9,316 nt of DNA from contig CAZFKU010000056.1 in the NCBI GenBank assembly GCA_964518835.1, positions 1-9,316 of the forward strand, in the 5' to 3' direction. The stretch is from AB-629-J13 sp964518835 (GTDB lineage: Bacteria > Fidelibacterota > Marinisomatia > Marinisomatales > AB-629-J13). Position 1 is the first letter of the stretch. The number at the start of each line of letters is the position of its first letter. Of the stretch, positions 1 to 7,215 are shown piece after piece. The notes under the pieces were generated by a model. The model ran no database searches, had not been told where the DNA came from, and saw only the letters and a program-made list of their open reading frames with translations. The position numbers and the translations under genes are program-made.

Positions 1-2
1 CT

Positions 3-281
3 TTCACATATTCCATATCCCCTGCTTATCCAAACCCCTTTAATCCTGTGACAACTATCACGTACAGTTTGCCTGAGGATAGTTATATTTCCTTAGCCAT
101 TTATGATATGACCGGAAGACTGATCAAGACATTGGAAACCGGTTTGTCCTCTGCAGGAATTCATGAGAATAGGTGGAACGGAACAAATATGTTTGGAGAA
201 AATGTGCCATCCGGAATTTATTTTTGTGAAATGAATGATGGAAAACGAGCAAACTTCATCAAATTAATATTGATGAAATAA
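3..281 (+). CDS. C-terminal end of a secreted protein with a T9SS type A / FlgD-like sorting domain (5' end outside window)
   Basis: The reading frame is open from the left edge and ends at TAA 279-281, so only about 92 codons are visible and the protein's main function cannot be told. The visible part has Y-P-N-P-F-N-P (about nt 27-47), then T-T-I-T-Y-S-L-P, then S-L-A-I-Y-D-M-T-G-R-L, then W-N-G-T-N, then S-G-I-Y-F, and it ends L-I-L-M-K. This series of beta-strands with the PNPFNP entry motif and a terminal Lys is the classic T9SS type A sorting domain, related to FlgD Ig-like domains, which directs proteins across the outer membrane. A GTG at 48 lies inside this domain and is not a believable start, because the conserved entry motif lies upstream of it in the same frame. 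The next gene starts 28 nt downstream with no terminator between, suggesting co-transcription. Confidence 0.88.
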   Translation, partial: FTYSISPAYPNPFNPVTTITYSLPEDSYISLAIYDMTGRLIKTLETGLSSAGIHENRWNGTNMFGENVPSGIYFCEMNDGKRANFIKLILMK

Positions 282-299
282 CACATAATTTTTTGATTT

Positions 300-304
300 A
301 GGAG
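300..304 (+). promoter_or_regulatory. Shine-Dalgarno site of the 1254-residue repeat protein
   Basis: AGGAG lies 5 nt upstream of ATG 310 in an A-rich context. It fixes the start of the large downstream gene, which also begins with a good signal peptide. Confidence 0.75.
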
Positions 305-309
305 AAAAA

Positions 310-3300
310 ATGAAATTAACCAAAAATTTTAGTCTAATTTTATTATTCGCATATACGCTGGTTCCCCAACAATTATTTAGTAATAATTTAGGGAATATTA
401 CCGCTCAAAATACCATTTTACAGGAAACGGATAATGATCCGGAAAACCACGTTCAGTATAATATTAATGAGCAGAAGTTCCAAAAAATGCTGGAAAGCGG
501 TCGCACAAGTGTTGCGTCTTCCTATAAGGAATTGCAGGAAATGCTCGCTGCAGCACACGATCTTGAAATTATTCCGGGAGTGAGGGGTGACCTGTATATT
601 GCGATGTATGATTCATGGGGTGACGGTTGGAACGGTAACTGGTTATCAATTGGTGATGAACAATTTACGATTGAAAACGGCGAATTTGCTGAAGCCACTT
701 TAACACTTGAAGATGGCACCTACCCGGTTGTCTGTGATGGTGGGTCCTGGCAGAGTGAGGTATCCTGGGAGATTTACGATGCCAATTCTAATGATCTGCT
801 TCTTTCGGGTGGTGCTCCCTATTCTGGAGAATTGGTAGTTGGAGGAGATCCTCCTCCTGTCCCTGATAATGATGATTGTAATGATGCAGAATTGGTGAGT
901 GGTCCTGCTCCTGTTACCCTTACAGGGACCACTATCGGTGCGACCATTGACTGTCCGGGTCTTTTGAACTGGAACGCTGTCTGGTATGAGATACCTATCT
1001 CAAGCGATCCCACAGATTTAGAAATAACTATTGAATCATCGCAAAGTATTAATACCGCAGGTATAATAATTATAGATGGCTGCAACTGCGATGAGGAATC
1101 AATAACAATCGGTGATTCTGAACTTAATGGAAATACCATAGAATTATTTTTTGAAAATGCATCGGCATCAACTGGATCCATATTATTTCCCTTAATGATT
1201 CAACCTCAATCTGATTTTGAGGTCACATTTGATTTTGAATCAACTGGACCACCTTCTACTGACTTTAGCACAACCATTATTGCAACAGATGATCTTGGTT
1301 CTTTACCCTTTGAACTGACCTTTGGAACCAGCCCTGATGCAACCGTGGGTTACGATGATGGTCTGGACGTATTTGCACCGCCGCCCCCCCCACCACCTGC
1401 ATGGGATGCCGCATTGTTTAATATGGAGATCAATGACCGGTTTTTTGCGGATTACCGTCCTACAACACCGGATGGAGGAATCACCGAATGGGCTGTTGAT
1501 TTTCAAGCAGAACAGGGCTCAGATGAATACATTCTCAACTGGGAACCGGAATCACTGGGAGCCGGAAATTTCGTTTTATCAGATGCGTTTGGGGGAGTTG
1601 CATTTTCTATAGATATGAGAGAATTGGATTCTTACTCTGTGCCTGTTGTGTATAACCGTGTGATCATTACCCATTCATATATTTCACTGGATTTCCAAAC
1701 TCATATTACTGCAACAAATGATTTTTCTCCGGGTGAATTTGTTATGACTATTGGTACAAGCCCCGATGCAACAGCAGGATATGATGACGGATTGGATGTA
1801 TTTGCACCTCCTGCACCACCTCCACCGGCCTGGGATGCTGCCTTATTCAATTTAGAGATAAATGATAGATTCTATGCGGATTATAGGGAAACAACTCCAT
1901 TGGAAGGTTCAACGACGTGGGCGATCGATCTAATGGTTGAAACTCCAAATTCGGTGAATACGCTTTCCTGGGATCCGAATACATTAGGGGAAGGCAATTT
2001 TATGTTAACAGATGCTTTTGGTGGTGCTTTGTTTTCCTACGATATGACAACAATGGAATCTGTGAATCTGGATCCAACCATCAACAGGGTCCTCATAGTT
2101 CATTCCTATTATTCATTCGATTTTCTTACCGTTTTATCAGCAACGGATAATTTGGGATCTGAACCTTTTGTTATGTCGATTGGAACCATTCAGAACGCCA
2201 CAGATGGATACGATGAGGGATTGGATGTTTTCGCACCTCCGGCACCTCCGCCCCCGGCTTGGGATGCGGCCTTGTTTAATCAGATTGTGAATGACCGGTT
2301 TTATGTGGACATCCGACCCACAACACCTGAACAAGGTTCAACGGAATGGGCGGTAGATTTCCAGGGAGAAACCGGAACCACTGATTATATTTTATCCTGG
2401 GATCCGAATACATTAGGTGAGGGGAATTTTACATTGACAGATGCCTTTGGAGGATCCCTCCTTTCAATTAACATGAATGAGGTCAACCAGGCGGAGATAC
2501 CTGCAGCGTTTAACCGGGTGCTTATCACTCAAAGTCTTTTTACATTGGATTTTGCCGTAAATCTTACAGCAACAGATAATGTTAATTTTCCGATTGATCT
2601 TATTTTTGGAACCAGTCCGGACGCCAGTGAAGGATATGATGCCGGGATGGATGTATATGCTCCTCCTGCCCCACCACCTCCGGCTTGGGATGCAGCGCTT
2701 TTTAATACCATCGTCAGCGACAGGTTTTATGTTGATATACGTCCTACAACTCCGGAAGATGGTTTCACGGAATGGGCAGTGGATTTTCAGGGTGGTATTG
2801 GAACTGAAGAAATCAATCTTTCCTGGAACATTGATGCTTTAGGTGATGGTAACTTCACTCTCACCGATGCATTTGGCGGATTGTTCTTTTCTGTAAATAT
2901 GAGTTCTACAAATAATTACAGTTTTCCAATTACCTTCACCCGGGTTTTTATTCGTCACAGTTACAGTTCGACCTTAGAAATTTCCTACATGTCAGGATGG
3001 AATATGGTTGGACTGCCCCTGATGGTTGAAGATAATAACTGGAATGTTATTTTCCCTTCTGGTGAACCAAATACACTTTATGCTTATGACAACGGTTACT
3101 CACTGGAGACCACTTTAGACTTGGGGGTAGGTTATTTATTAAGGATGACCGAAGAAAATACAACCGCAATTTCCGGAACTCCCATTAATAGTGTATCTAT
3201 TTCATTAAATGAAAACTGGAATATTATTTCAGGGATTTCCAGTCCCGTTGATGTTGAAATTCTCTATGAGGAAGACATTGTTGTTCCTACCACAGCTTAC

Positions 3301-4074
3301 GGTTATGGTTCTAATGGATATTTTTCACCGGATGCAATTGAACCGGGATATGGATATTGGGTTCGTGCTTATAGTGAAGGTGAAATAACCTTGAGTGGTG
3401 GACAAAGACCATCTGGAGGCAAAAGTAAAAATCATCCTACTATCATGAACCGCCTTGATTTTGTTCTGGCTGATGGATTTTCTAAATCCCTGTATTTTGG
3501 AGAATCACTCACAGACGATGAACAATTGCAATTCAGCTTACCCCCAAAATTTGAAGGAATGGCGTTTGATGTTCGATTTAACGGAGACTGGTCCCACTCA
3601 GAATATGGCAGTCCCATTCAGTTGATAGGACTGGAGGAAGGATTGGTAATACACTATTCCATTCCAAAACAATCAGTGGATGAAAAATGGGTTCTGGAAT
3701 TGGACGGGACCCAAACCATTCTGGGAATTTCAGGTGAGATCGTTCCTGAGGGAGTCCCTTCAATCATTCGTCTGATAAAAGCATCTGATTTACCCCGAAT
3801 GTTTTCGTTGGGAACAAATTTTCCCAATCCATTTAACGGAACAACGATTATACCATTTGAATTGAAGGAAACATCCCAAATTTCTCTCACTGTATTTGAT
3901 GTCACCGGTAAAGTTGTAACTGAGTTGGTTTCAGGGGAAAGACCTGCCGGATTTCACCAAATTGAGTGGGATGGAACAAATTCAATGGGGATGAACATGT
4001 CTTCCGGAATGTATATTTATTCCCTGAAATCTGGTGAACAAAAATTATTCAAAAAATTGCTTTACCTGAAATAA
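310..4074 (+). CDS. Large secreted multidomain repeat protein with a T9SS-type sorting tail
   Basis: This is a 1254-residue exported protein of unknown specific function, probably surface-attached or released. Residues 1-25 form a signal peptide (Lys-containing start, hydrophobic core, likely cleavage after L-F-S). Residues ~93-176 hold a domain with D-S-W-G-D-G-W-N-G at 101-109, a motif seen in many secreted FCB-group proteins. Residues ~186-310 form a beta-rich domain opening N-D-D-C-N-D-A (Cys190), with further Cys in D-G-C-N-C. Residues 318-888 are four tandem ~143-residue repeats, each with a proline-rich A-P-P-x-P-P-P-P-A-W-D-A-A-L-F-N core. Residues 890-~1035 hold two G-W-N...G-Y-W/L modules (Trp897 and Trp970). 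An F-D-V-R-F module is at 1086-1090. The sorting domain runs from 1165 to 1254, with F-P-N-P-F-N at 1171-1176 and the end L-L-Y-L-K. There is no recognisable enzyme motif, so an adhesive or structural role is inferred. The gene lies between a sorting-domain gene and an S8 protease in an apparent operon. Confidence 0.93.
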   Translation: MKLTKNFSLILLFAYTLVPQQLFSNNLGNITAQNTILQETDNDPENHVQYNINEQKFQKMLESGRTSVASSYKELQEMLAAAHDLEIIPGVRGDLYIAMYDSWGDGWNGNWLSIGDEQFTIENGEFAEATLTLEDGTYPVVCDGGSWQSEVSWEIYDANSNDLLLSGGAPYSGELVVGGDPPPVPDNDDCNDAELVSGPAPVTLTGTTIGATIDCPGLLNWNAVWYEIPISSDPTDLEITIESSQSINTAGIIIIDGCNCDEESITIGDSELNGNTIELFFENASASTGSILFPLMIQPQSDFEVTFDFESTGPPSTDFSTTIIATDDLGSLPFELTFGTSPDATVGYDDGLDVFAPPPPPPPAWDAALFNMEINDRFFADYRPTTPDGGITEWAVDFQAEQGSDEYILNWEPESLGAGNFVLSDAFGGVAFSIDMRELDSYSVPVVYNRVIITHSYISLDFQTHITATNDFSPGEFVMTIGTSPDATAGYDDGLDVFAPPAPPPPAWDAALFNLEINDRFYADYRETTPLEGSTTWAIDLMVETPNSVNTLSWDPNTLGEGNFMLTDAFGGALFSYDMTTMESVNLDPTINRVLIVHSYYSFDFLTVLSATDNLGSEPFVMSIGTIQNATDGYDEGLDVFAPPAPPPPAWDAALFNQIVNDRFYVDIRPTTPEQGSTEWAVDFQGETGTTDYILSWDPNTLGEGNFTLTDAFGGSLLSINMNEVNQAEIPAAFNRVLITQSLFTLDFAVNLTATDNVNFPIDLIFGTSPDASEGYDAGMDVYAPPAPPPPAWDAALFNTIVSDRFYVDIRPTTPEDGFTEWAVDFQGGIGTEEINLSWNIDALGDGNFTLTDAFGGLFFSVNMSSTNNYSFPITFTRVFIRHSYSSTLEISYMSGWNMVGLPLMVEDNNWNVIFPSGEPNTLYAYDNGYSLETTLDLGVGYLLRMTEENTTAISGTPINSVSISLNENWNIISGISSPVDVEILYEEDIVVPTTAYGYGSNGYFSPDAIEPGYGYWVRAYSEGEITLSGGQRPSGGKSKNHPTIMNRLDFVLADGFSKSLYFGESLTDDEQLQFSLPPKFEGMAFDVRFNGDWSHSEYGSPIQLIGLEEGLVIHYSIPKQSVDEKWVLELDGTQTILGISGEIVPEGVPSIIRLIKASDLPRMFSLGTNFPNPFNGTTIIPFELKETSQISLTVFDVTGKVVTELVSGERPAGFHQIEWDGTNSMGMNMSSGMYIYSLKSGEQKLFKKLLYLK
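1261..2976 (+). repeat. Four in-frame tandem repeats of 429 nt (143 residues)
   Basis: Units start at 1261, 1690, 2119 and 2548, each beginning D-F (residues 318, 461, 604, 747). Every unit shows, in order: A-T-[DN]-[DN] near the start; a G-T-S-P-D-A-type turn; G-Y-D-x-G-[LM]-D-V-[FY]; a proline-rich A-P-P-x-P-P-P-P-A-W-D-A-A-L-F-N; D-R-F-[FY]; T-T-P; the L-G-x-G-N-F stretch; D-A-F-G-G; and R-V-[LIF]-I near the end. Unit 3 has I-Q-N-A in place of S-P-D-A, and unit 4 is one residue shorter before its G-T turn. Units differ at many positions, so they are diverged, but units 2 and 3 share an identical 23-nt stretch (1966-1988 and 2395-2417) exactly one period apart. The units read as separate beta-sandwich domains joined through the Pro-rich segment; the fold is inferred. 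Confidence 0.9.
2977..4071 (+). other. C-terminal export cassette of the repeat protein (copy 1, shared with the S8 protease)
   Basis: Residues 890-1254 consist of two ~73-residue G-W-N modules (Trp897 to Trp970; matching G-Y-L at 941-943 and G-Y-W at 1015-1017), a module with L-P-P-K and F-D-V-R-F (1086-1090), and a sorting domain entered at P-N-P-F-N (1172-1176). The same order and nearly the same spacing recur at the end of the next gene. This marks a transferable tail joined to different N-terminal parts. Confidence 0.85.
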
Positions 4075-4077
4075 TTC

Positions 4078-7059
4078 ATGAGATATGGGGCGATATTCTT
4101 TTTATCGGTGGTAATTCTCACCGGTAATCCGAATAAGATAAATTACCAGAAGAATTCCCTGCTTTTCTGTTTATCTTCTCATTTTACTCCATTACACCTG
4201 GATGGTTTTACCCGGAATTTGTCAACAGGAATAGCTGAACTGGATGAGTTCGTCACAGAAAATGAAGTAGTTGAAATATCACCCTGGATTCCCTTTGCAG
4301 TTGAAAGCGATAGGGACGGTGAAATCTATTTGAACCGGATTTACAGGGTTCGTTTTAAAGAATACCGTGATGAAAATATAGTTTCATTTAAATCTGACCT
4401 TCAATCTTTATCCTGTGTTCATTCCGTTGAATTTGAATTTATCCGCAAACCCTACTTCACACCTAATGATCCTCAGTACGGTCAGCAGTGGTTCTTACCT
4501 CAAATCGGTGCAAATATTGCCTGGAACAACTGGAATCCAAATGGTGGAAATCCTCCGATTGGAAATAATGTTTTGTTGGCTTCAGTTGACACGGGAGTTG
4601 ATTGGGATCATGTGGATCTGAGAGCTAATCTTTGGCAGAATTTGAATGAGGATGCCGATGGGGATGGTCATACAATTGAGTATTCCGGAGGACAATGGAT
4701 ATTGGATCCGGGTGATTTGAACGGAATTGATGACGATAACTGGGATAATAATGAAAATACGTTCATCGATGATTTAATCGGTTGGGATGCTTCAGGTTGG
4801 AGTGGAATAGAAGACAATAATCCTCAACCCCGTCAAGGGGCGAATAATTACGGTACATGGGCACACGGAACACATGTTGCAGGGTTGCTGGCATCTTCAA
4901 CAAATAATGGCACTGGTATTGCATCAACTTCATTTGATTGCAAAATCATGTCAGTAAAAGTCTCAACAGGAGAACAGTCCTATCCTTACATTACACATGG
5001 GTATTCCGGGATTTTATATGCTGCTAAGGCAGGATTTTATGCCGGTTCTTATTCTATAATCAATAATAGTTGGGGTGGTGGAGGCTACAGTAATTATGAG
5101 CAGTCTGTCATCAATATTTGCCATGATACCTATAATGCAGTTATTTTTGCAGCAGCAGGGAATGGAGAAGATGATGGATGGGGAGAGGATTACTCAGCTC
5201 ATTATCCCGCCAGTTATGAACATGTCATTTCTGTTACAGCATTAGGTTCGGGAGACTCATGGAATCATTGGGCTACATATCATGAATCCGTTGACTTATC
5301 TTCACCCGGTGAAAATATTCGAAGTAGTGTCATCGGAAATAATTATGCATCCTGGGATGGTACATCTATGGCAACTCCCGTAGCTGCCAGTTGTGCCGGA
5401 TTGATGCGGATTTATTATCCCGGAATCACAAATGTTCAAGTTGAAACCATGCTTATTGCTTCTGCTGATCCGGTCATTTATGATATTAACTCAGAATCAT
5501 ATTTAAGTGGAAGGCTGGGGCAGGGCAGGGTAGATATAGAGAAAGCGCTGGATGCGGAGTTGTTTCCGTCCATTGAATTTGTGGATATGGACATTACACT
5601 TCTGGATGGAGATGATGACTTAGTTCATCCGGGAGAAGCTATCGAACTTAGAACAATTTTATATAACAATGAAATCTGGGGTGAAGCTTTCGGTTTGGAA
5701 GGTGAATTATCAGTAGAGTCCAACGCATTTGTCATCCAGGATCATGCCAGTTTTGGGAATGTGGCTCCGGGAGAAGCAATTATAAATATTGAAGATCCAT
5801 TTATTATTCAATTCCCCGTTGGCATTATTCCCGGTGAAATTGAGTTTACTTTAAATCTATCATCAAATATTGATGATTACATGGAATACACAAATCAATT
5901 AAATTTTTCTATTACCGTTGAAGAAGGAGTCAGTCAGGTTGAAATTTCAATTTCTTACACCAATGGATGGAACCTGGTGGGACTTCCCATTAATGGAAAT
6001 GAAATGAATTACATGGAGTTGTTTCCAAACGCTATTGAGGGAACTTTATACGGTTTTGAGACAAATTATACTCCGGTTCAATCCTTAAATCCCGGAAATG
6101 GATATTGGCTTCGGTTCGCTGAGATAGGAACTGAAATCATTATGGGGGATCCGCTGGAAACCCTTACCATTAATGTAAATGAAAATTGGAATCTAATCTC
6201 AGGACCATCCGTTCCCGTTTCTATTGAAAACATTGGAGATGAAGATAATATTTTGGTTCCCGGCACATTTTATGGGTTTTTCAATAGCTATTATCTTGCA
6301 GAGAATTTAATTCCCGGTGAAGGGTATTGGGTTCGATCCATATCGGAAGGACAAATCTCATTTAGTGATGGCAACAGAAATACTTCCCATAAAGTTTTTC
6401 AGGATCGGTTAGGCAGTGCAAATAAAATAACGTTTCGAAATGCCTTGGGATCAACTCAAACACTGTATTTTGATGGAGATTTTTTAAATCAGGATTATTT
6501 GAGTTTCAGTTTACCCCCCAAACCTCCCCCCGGGGAAAATGTATTTGATGTACGGTTCAGTAATAATAGTAAATATTATTCTGAAGGGAATACAATTGAA
6601 TTGACGAATCCGGGCAATTATTTAAACATTGAGTATGACTTTACAAACTGTAATAGTGTTTGGAAGCTTACCTGCTGGTCATTAAATAAGGAATTTCAAC
6701 TTACAGGAAATGGCAGTATATCGTTGGATGGGAATATTGAGGGGCTGGTATTAAAAAAATATGAATTTTCAGGTGTTCCTCAATCCTTCTCCCTGCATCC
6801 TGCATTTCCCAATCCTTTCAATTCTTCAACCACTATTTCTTATGATTTACCGTTTGGTACATTTGTGACTTTAAGAATATTTGATTTATTAGGGACCGAA
6901 AGAGCAGTTTTAGTTAATCAATTTATGGAACCAGGGAATCATAAAATTAATTGGGAAAGTAAAAATATTTCTGGTGATATTATTGAAACGGGTGTATATT
7001 TTCTGTTTATCGAAACGGAGTATTTTTCGGAAACACAAAAATTATTGTTGATAAAGTAA
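4078..7059 (+). CDS. Secreted subtilisin-like (S8) serine protease with a T9SS-type sorting tail
   Basis: A 993-residue exported endopeptidase. A hydrophobic N-terminus (residues 4-16) acts as a signal peptide. Residues ~85-125 look like a short inhibitor-type propeptide (Y-R-V-R-F), followed by P-N-D-P-Q-Y-G-Q-Q-W (129-138), the usual entry to these catalytic domains. The triad is complete: Asp171 in S-V-D-T-G-V-D, His263 in H-G-T-H-V-A-G, and Ser430 in G-T-S-M-A-T-P, with oxyanion Asn362 in A-A-G-N-G. An Asp/Asn/Trp-rich insert (about 180-240) separates Asp171 from His263. After the catalytic domain (ending near G-Q-G-R-V-D-I, ~480-486) comes a beta domain with D-D-D-L-V-H-P-G-E (512-520), then the cassette shared with the upstream gene (622-993) ending L-L-L-I-K. 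The ATG follows the previous stop by 3 nt and has no clear Shine-Dalgarno site, so translational coupling is likely. Substrate is unknown. Confidence 0.95.
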   Translation: MRYGAIFFLSVVILTGNPNKINYQKNSLLFCLSSHFTPLHLDGFTRNLSTGIAELDEFVTENEVVEISPWIPFAVESDRDGEIYLNRIYRVRFKEYRDENIVSFKSDLQSLSCVHSVEFEFIRKPYFTPNDPQYGQQWFLPQIGANIAWNNWNPNGGNPPIGNNVLLASVDTGVDWDHVDLRANLWQNLNEDADGDGHTIEYSGGQWILDPGDLNGIDDDNWDNNENTFIDDLIGWDASGWSGIEDNNPQPRQGANNYGTWAHGTHVAGLLASSTNNGTGIASTSFDCKIMSVKVSTGEQSYPYITHGYSGILYAAKAGFYAGSYSIINNSWGGGGYSNYEQSVINICHDTYNAVIFAAAGNGEDDGWGEDYSAHYPASYEHVISVTALGSGDSWNHWATYHESVDLSSPGENIRSSVIGNNYASWDGTSMATPVAASCAGLMRIYYPGITNVQVETMLIASADPVIYDINSESYLSGRLGQGRVDIEKALDAELFPSIEFVDMDITLLDGDDDLVHPGEAIELRTILYNNEIWGEAFGLEGELSVESNAFVIQDHASFGNVAPGEAIINIEDPFIIQFPVGIIPGEIEFTLNLSSNIDDYMEYTNQLNFSITVEEGVSQVEISISYTNGWNLVGLPINGNEMNYMELFPNAIEGTLYGFETNYTPVQSLNPGNGYWLRFAEIGTEIIMGDPLETLTINVNENWNLISGPSVPVSIENIGDEDNILVPGTFYGFFNSYYLAENLIPGEGYWVRSISEGQISFSDGNRNTSHKVFQDRLGSANKITFRNALGSTQTLYFDGDFLNQDYLSFSLPPKPPPGENVFDVRFSNNSKYYSEGNTIELTNPGNYLNIEYDFTNCNSVWKLTCWSLNKEFQLTGNGSISLDGNIEGLVLKKYEFSGVPQSFSLHPAFPNPFNSSTTISYDLPFGTFVTLRIFDLLGTERAVLVNQFMEPGNHKINWESKNISGDIIETGVYFLFIETEYFSETQKLLLIK
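5941..7056 (+). other. C-terminal export cassette of the S8 protease (copy 2)
   Basis: Residues 622-993 repeat the architecture of the upstream protein's tail. Two G-W-N modules have Trp631 and Trp704, exactly 73 residues apart as in copy 1. G-Y-W occurs at 675-677 and 749-751, followed by L-P-P-K-P-P-P-G and F-D-V-R-F (823-827), and a sorting domain entered at P-N-P-F-N (911-915). The sequences are clearly homologous but well diverged, so this is not a recent copy. Confidence 0.85.
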
Positions 7060-7086
7060 TAAGCATTACCCCATACTCCCCTCCAC

Positions 7087-7125
7087 GCCCCGGTTTTCAT
7101 CCCTGAAAGCCGGGGCTACTTTTTT
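7087..7125 (+). terminator. Rho-independent terminator after the S8 protease gene
   Basis: GCCCCGG at 7087-7093 pairs with CCGGGGC at 7110-7116. The stem extends inward through TTTTC (7094-7098) with GAAAG (7105-7109), with one G-T wobble, giving a 12-bp stem around a 6-nt loop (7099-7104). It is followed by TAC and six T's (7120-7125). It lies 28 nt past the stop codon and should end the transcription unit covering the three upstream genes. Confidence 0.92.
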
Positions 7126-7202
7126 AAAAAAAATTGAATATTTATCCATTTCTCTTGTCTAATCATAAAACACTTTTAACCACCTTTATTAATTATATTA
7201 AC

Positions 7203-7207
7203 AGGAG
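7203..7207 (+). promoter_or_regulatory. Shine-Dalgarno site that decides a TTG start for the M6 protease
   Basis: AGGAG lies 8 nt before TTG 7216. The frame has an upstream stop at 7177-7179 and no ATG or GTG between that stop and the signal peptide. The first in-frame ATG is at 7441, well inside the propeptide. The site therefore supports TTG as the true start. Confidence 0.75.
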
Positions 7208-7215
7208 TAGTAAAA

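Noticed and set aside
522..1181. Minus-strand open frames opposite the N-terminal half of the repeat protein (522-719 and 819-1181)
   Set aside because: They lie wholly inside a well-supported + strand gene, have no ribosome site or recognisable domain, and their composition is that of antisense shadow frames.
1322..1612. Plus-strand alternate-frame open frames in repeat units (1322-1612 and 2579-2842)
   Set aside because: Both cover the same part of repeat units 1 and 4 in a shifted frame. They arise from the repeat's codon pattern and do not encode plausible proteins.
310..7059. Genes 2 and 3 as one gene split by a nonsense mutation
   Set aside because: The upstream protein ends in a complete sorting domain with the expected terminal Lys, and the downstream protein starts with its own signal peptide. 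Two separate genes explain the layout better.
7126..7202. Promoter for the M6 gene (TTGTCT at 7155-7160 and several TATA-like hexamers)
   Set aside because: No -35/-10 pair has acceptable spacing (best pairs are 13-14 or 26 nt apart), and the stretch is so AT-rich that hexamer matches mean little. A promoter is expected here but I cannot place it.
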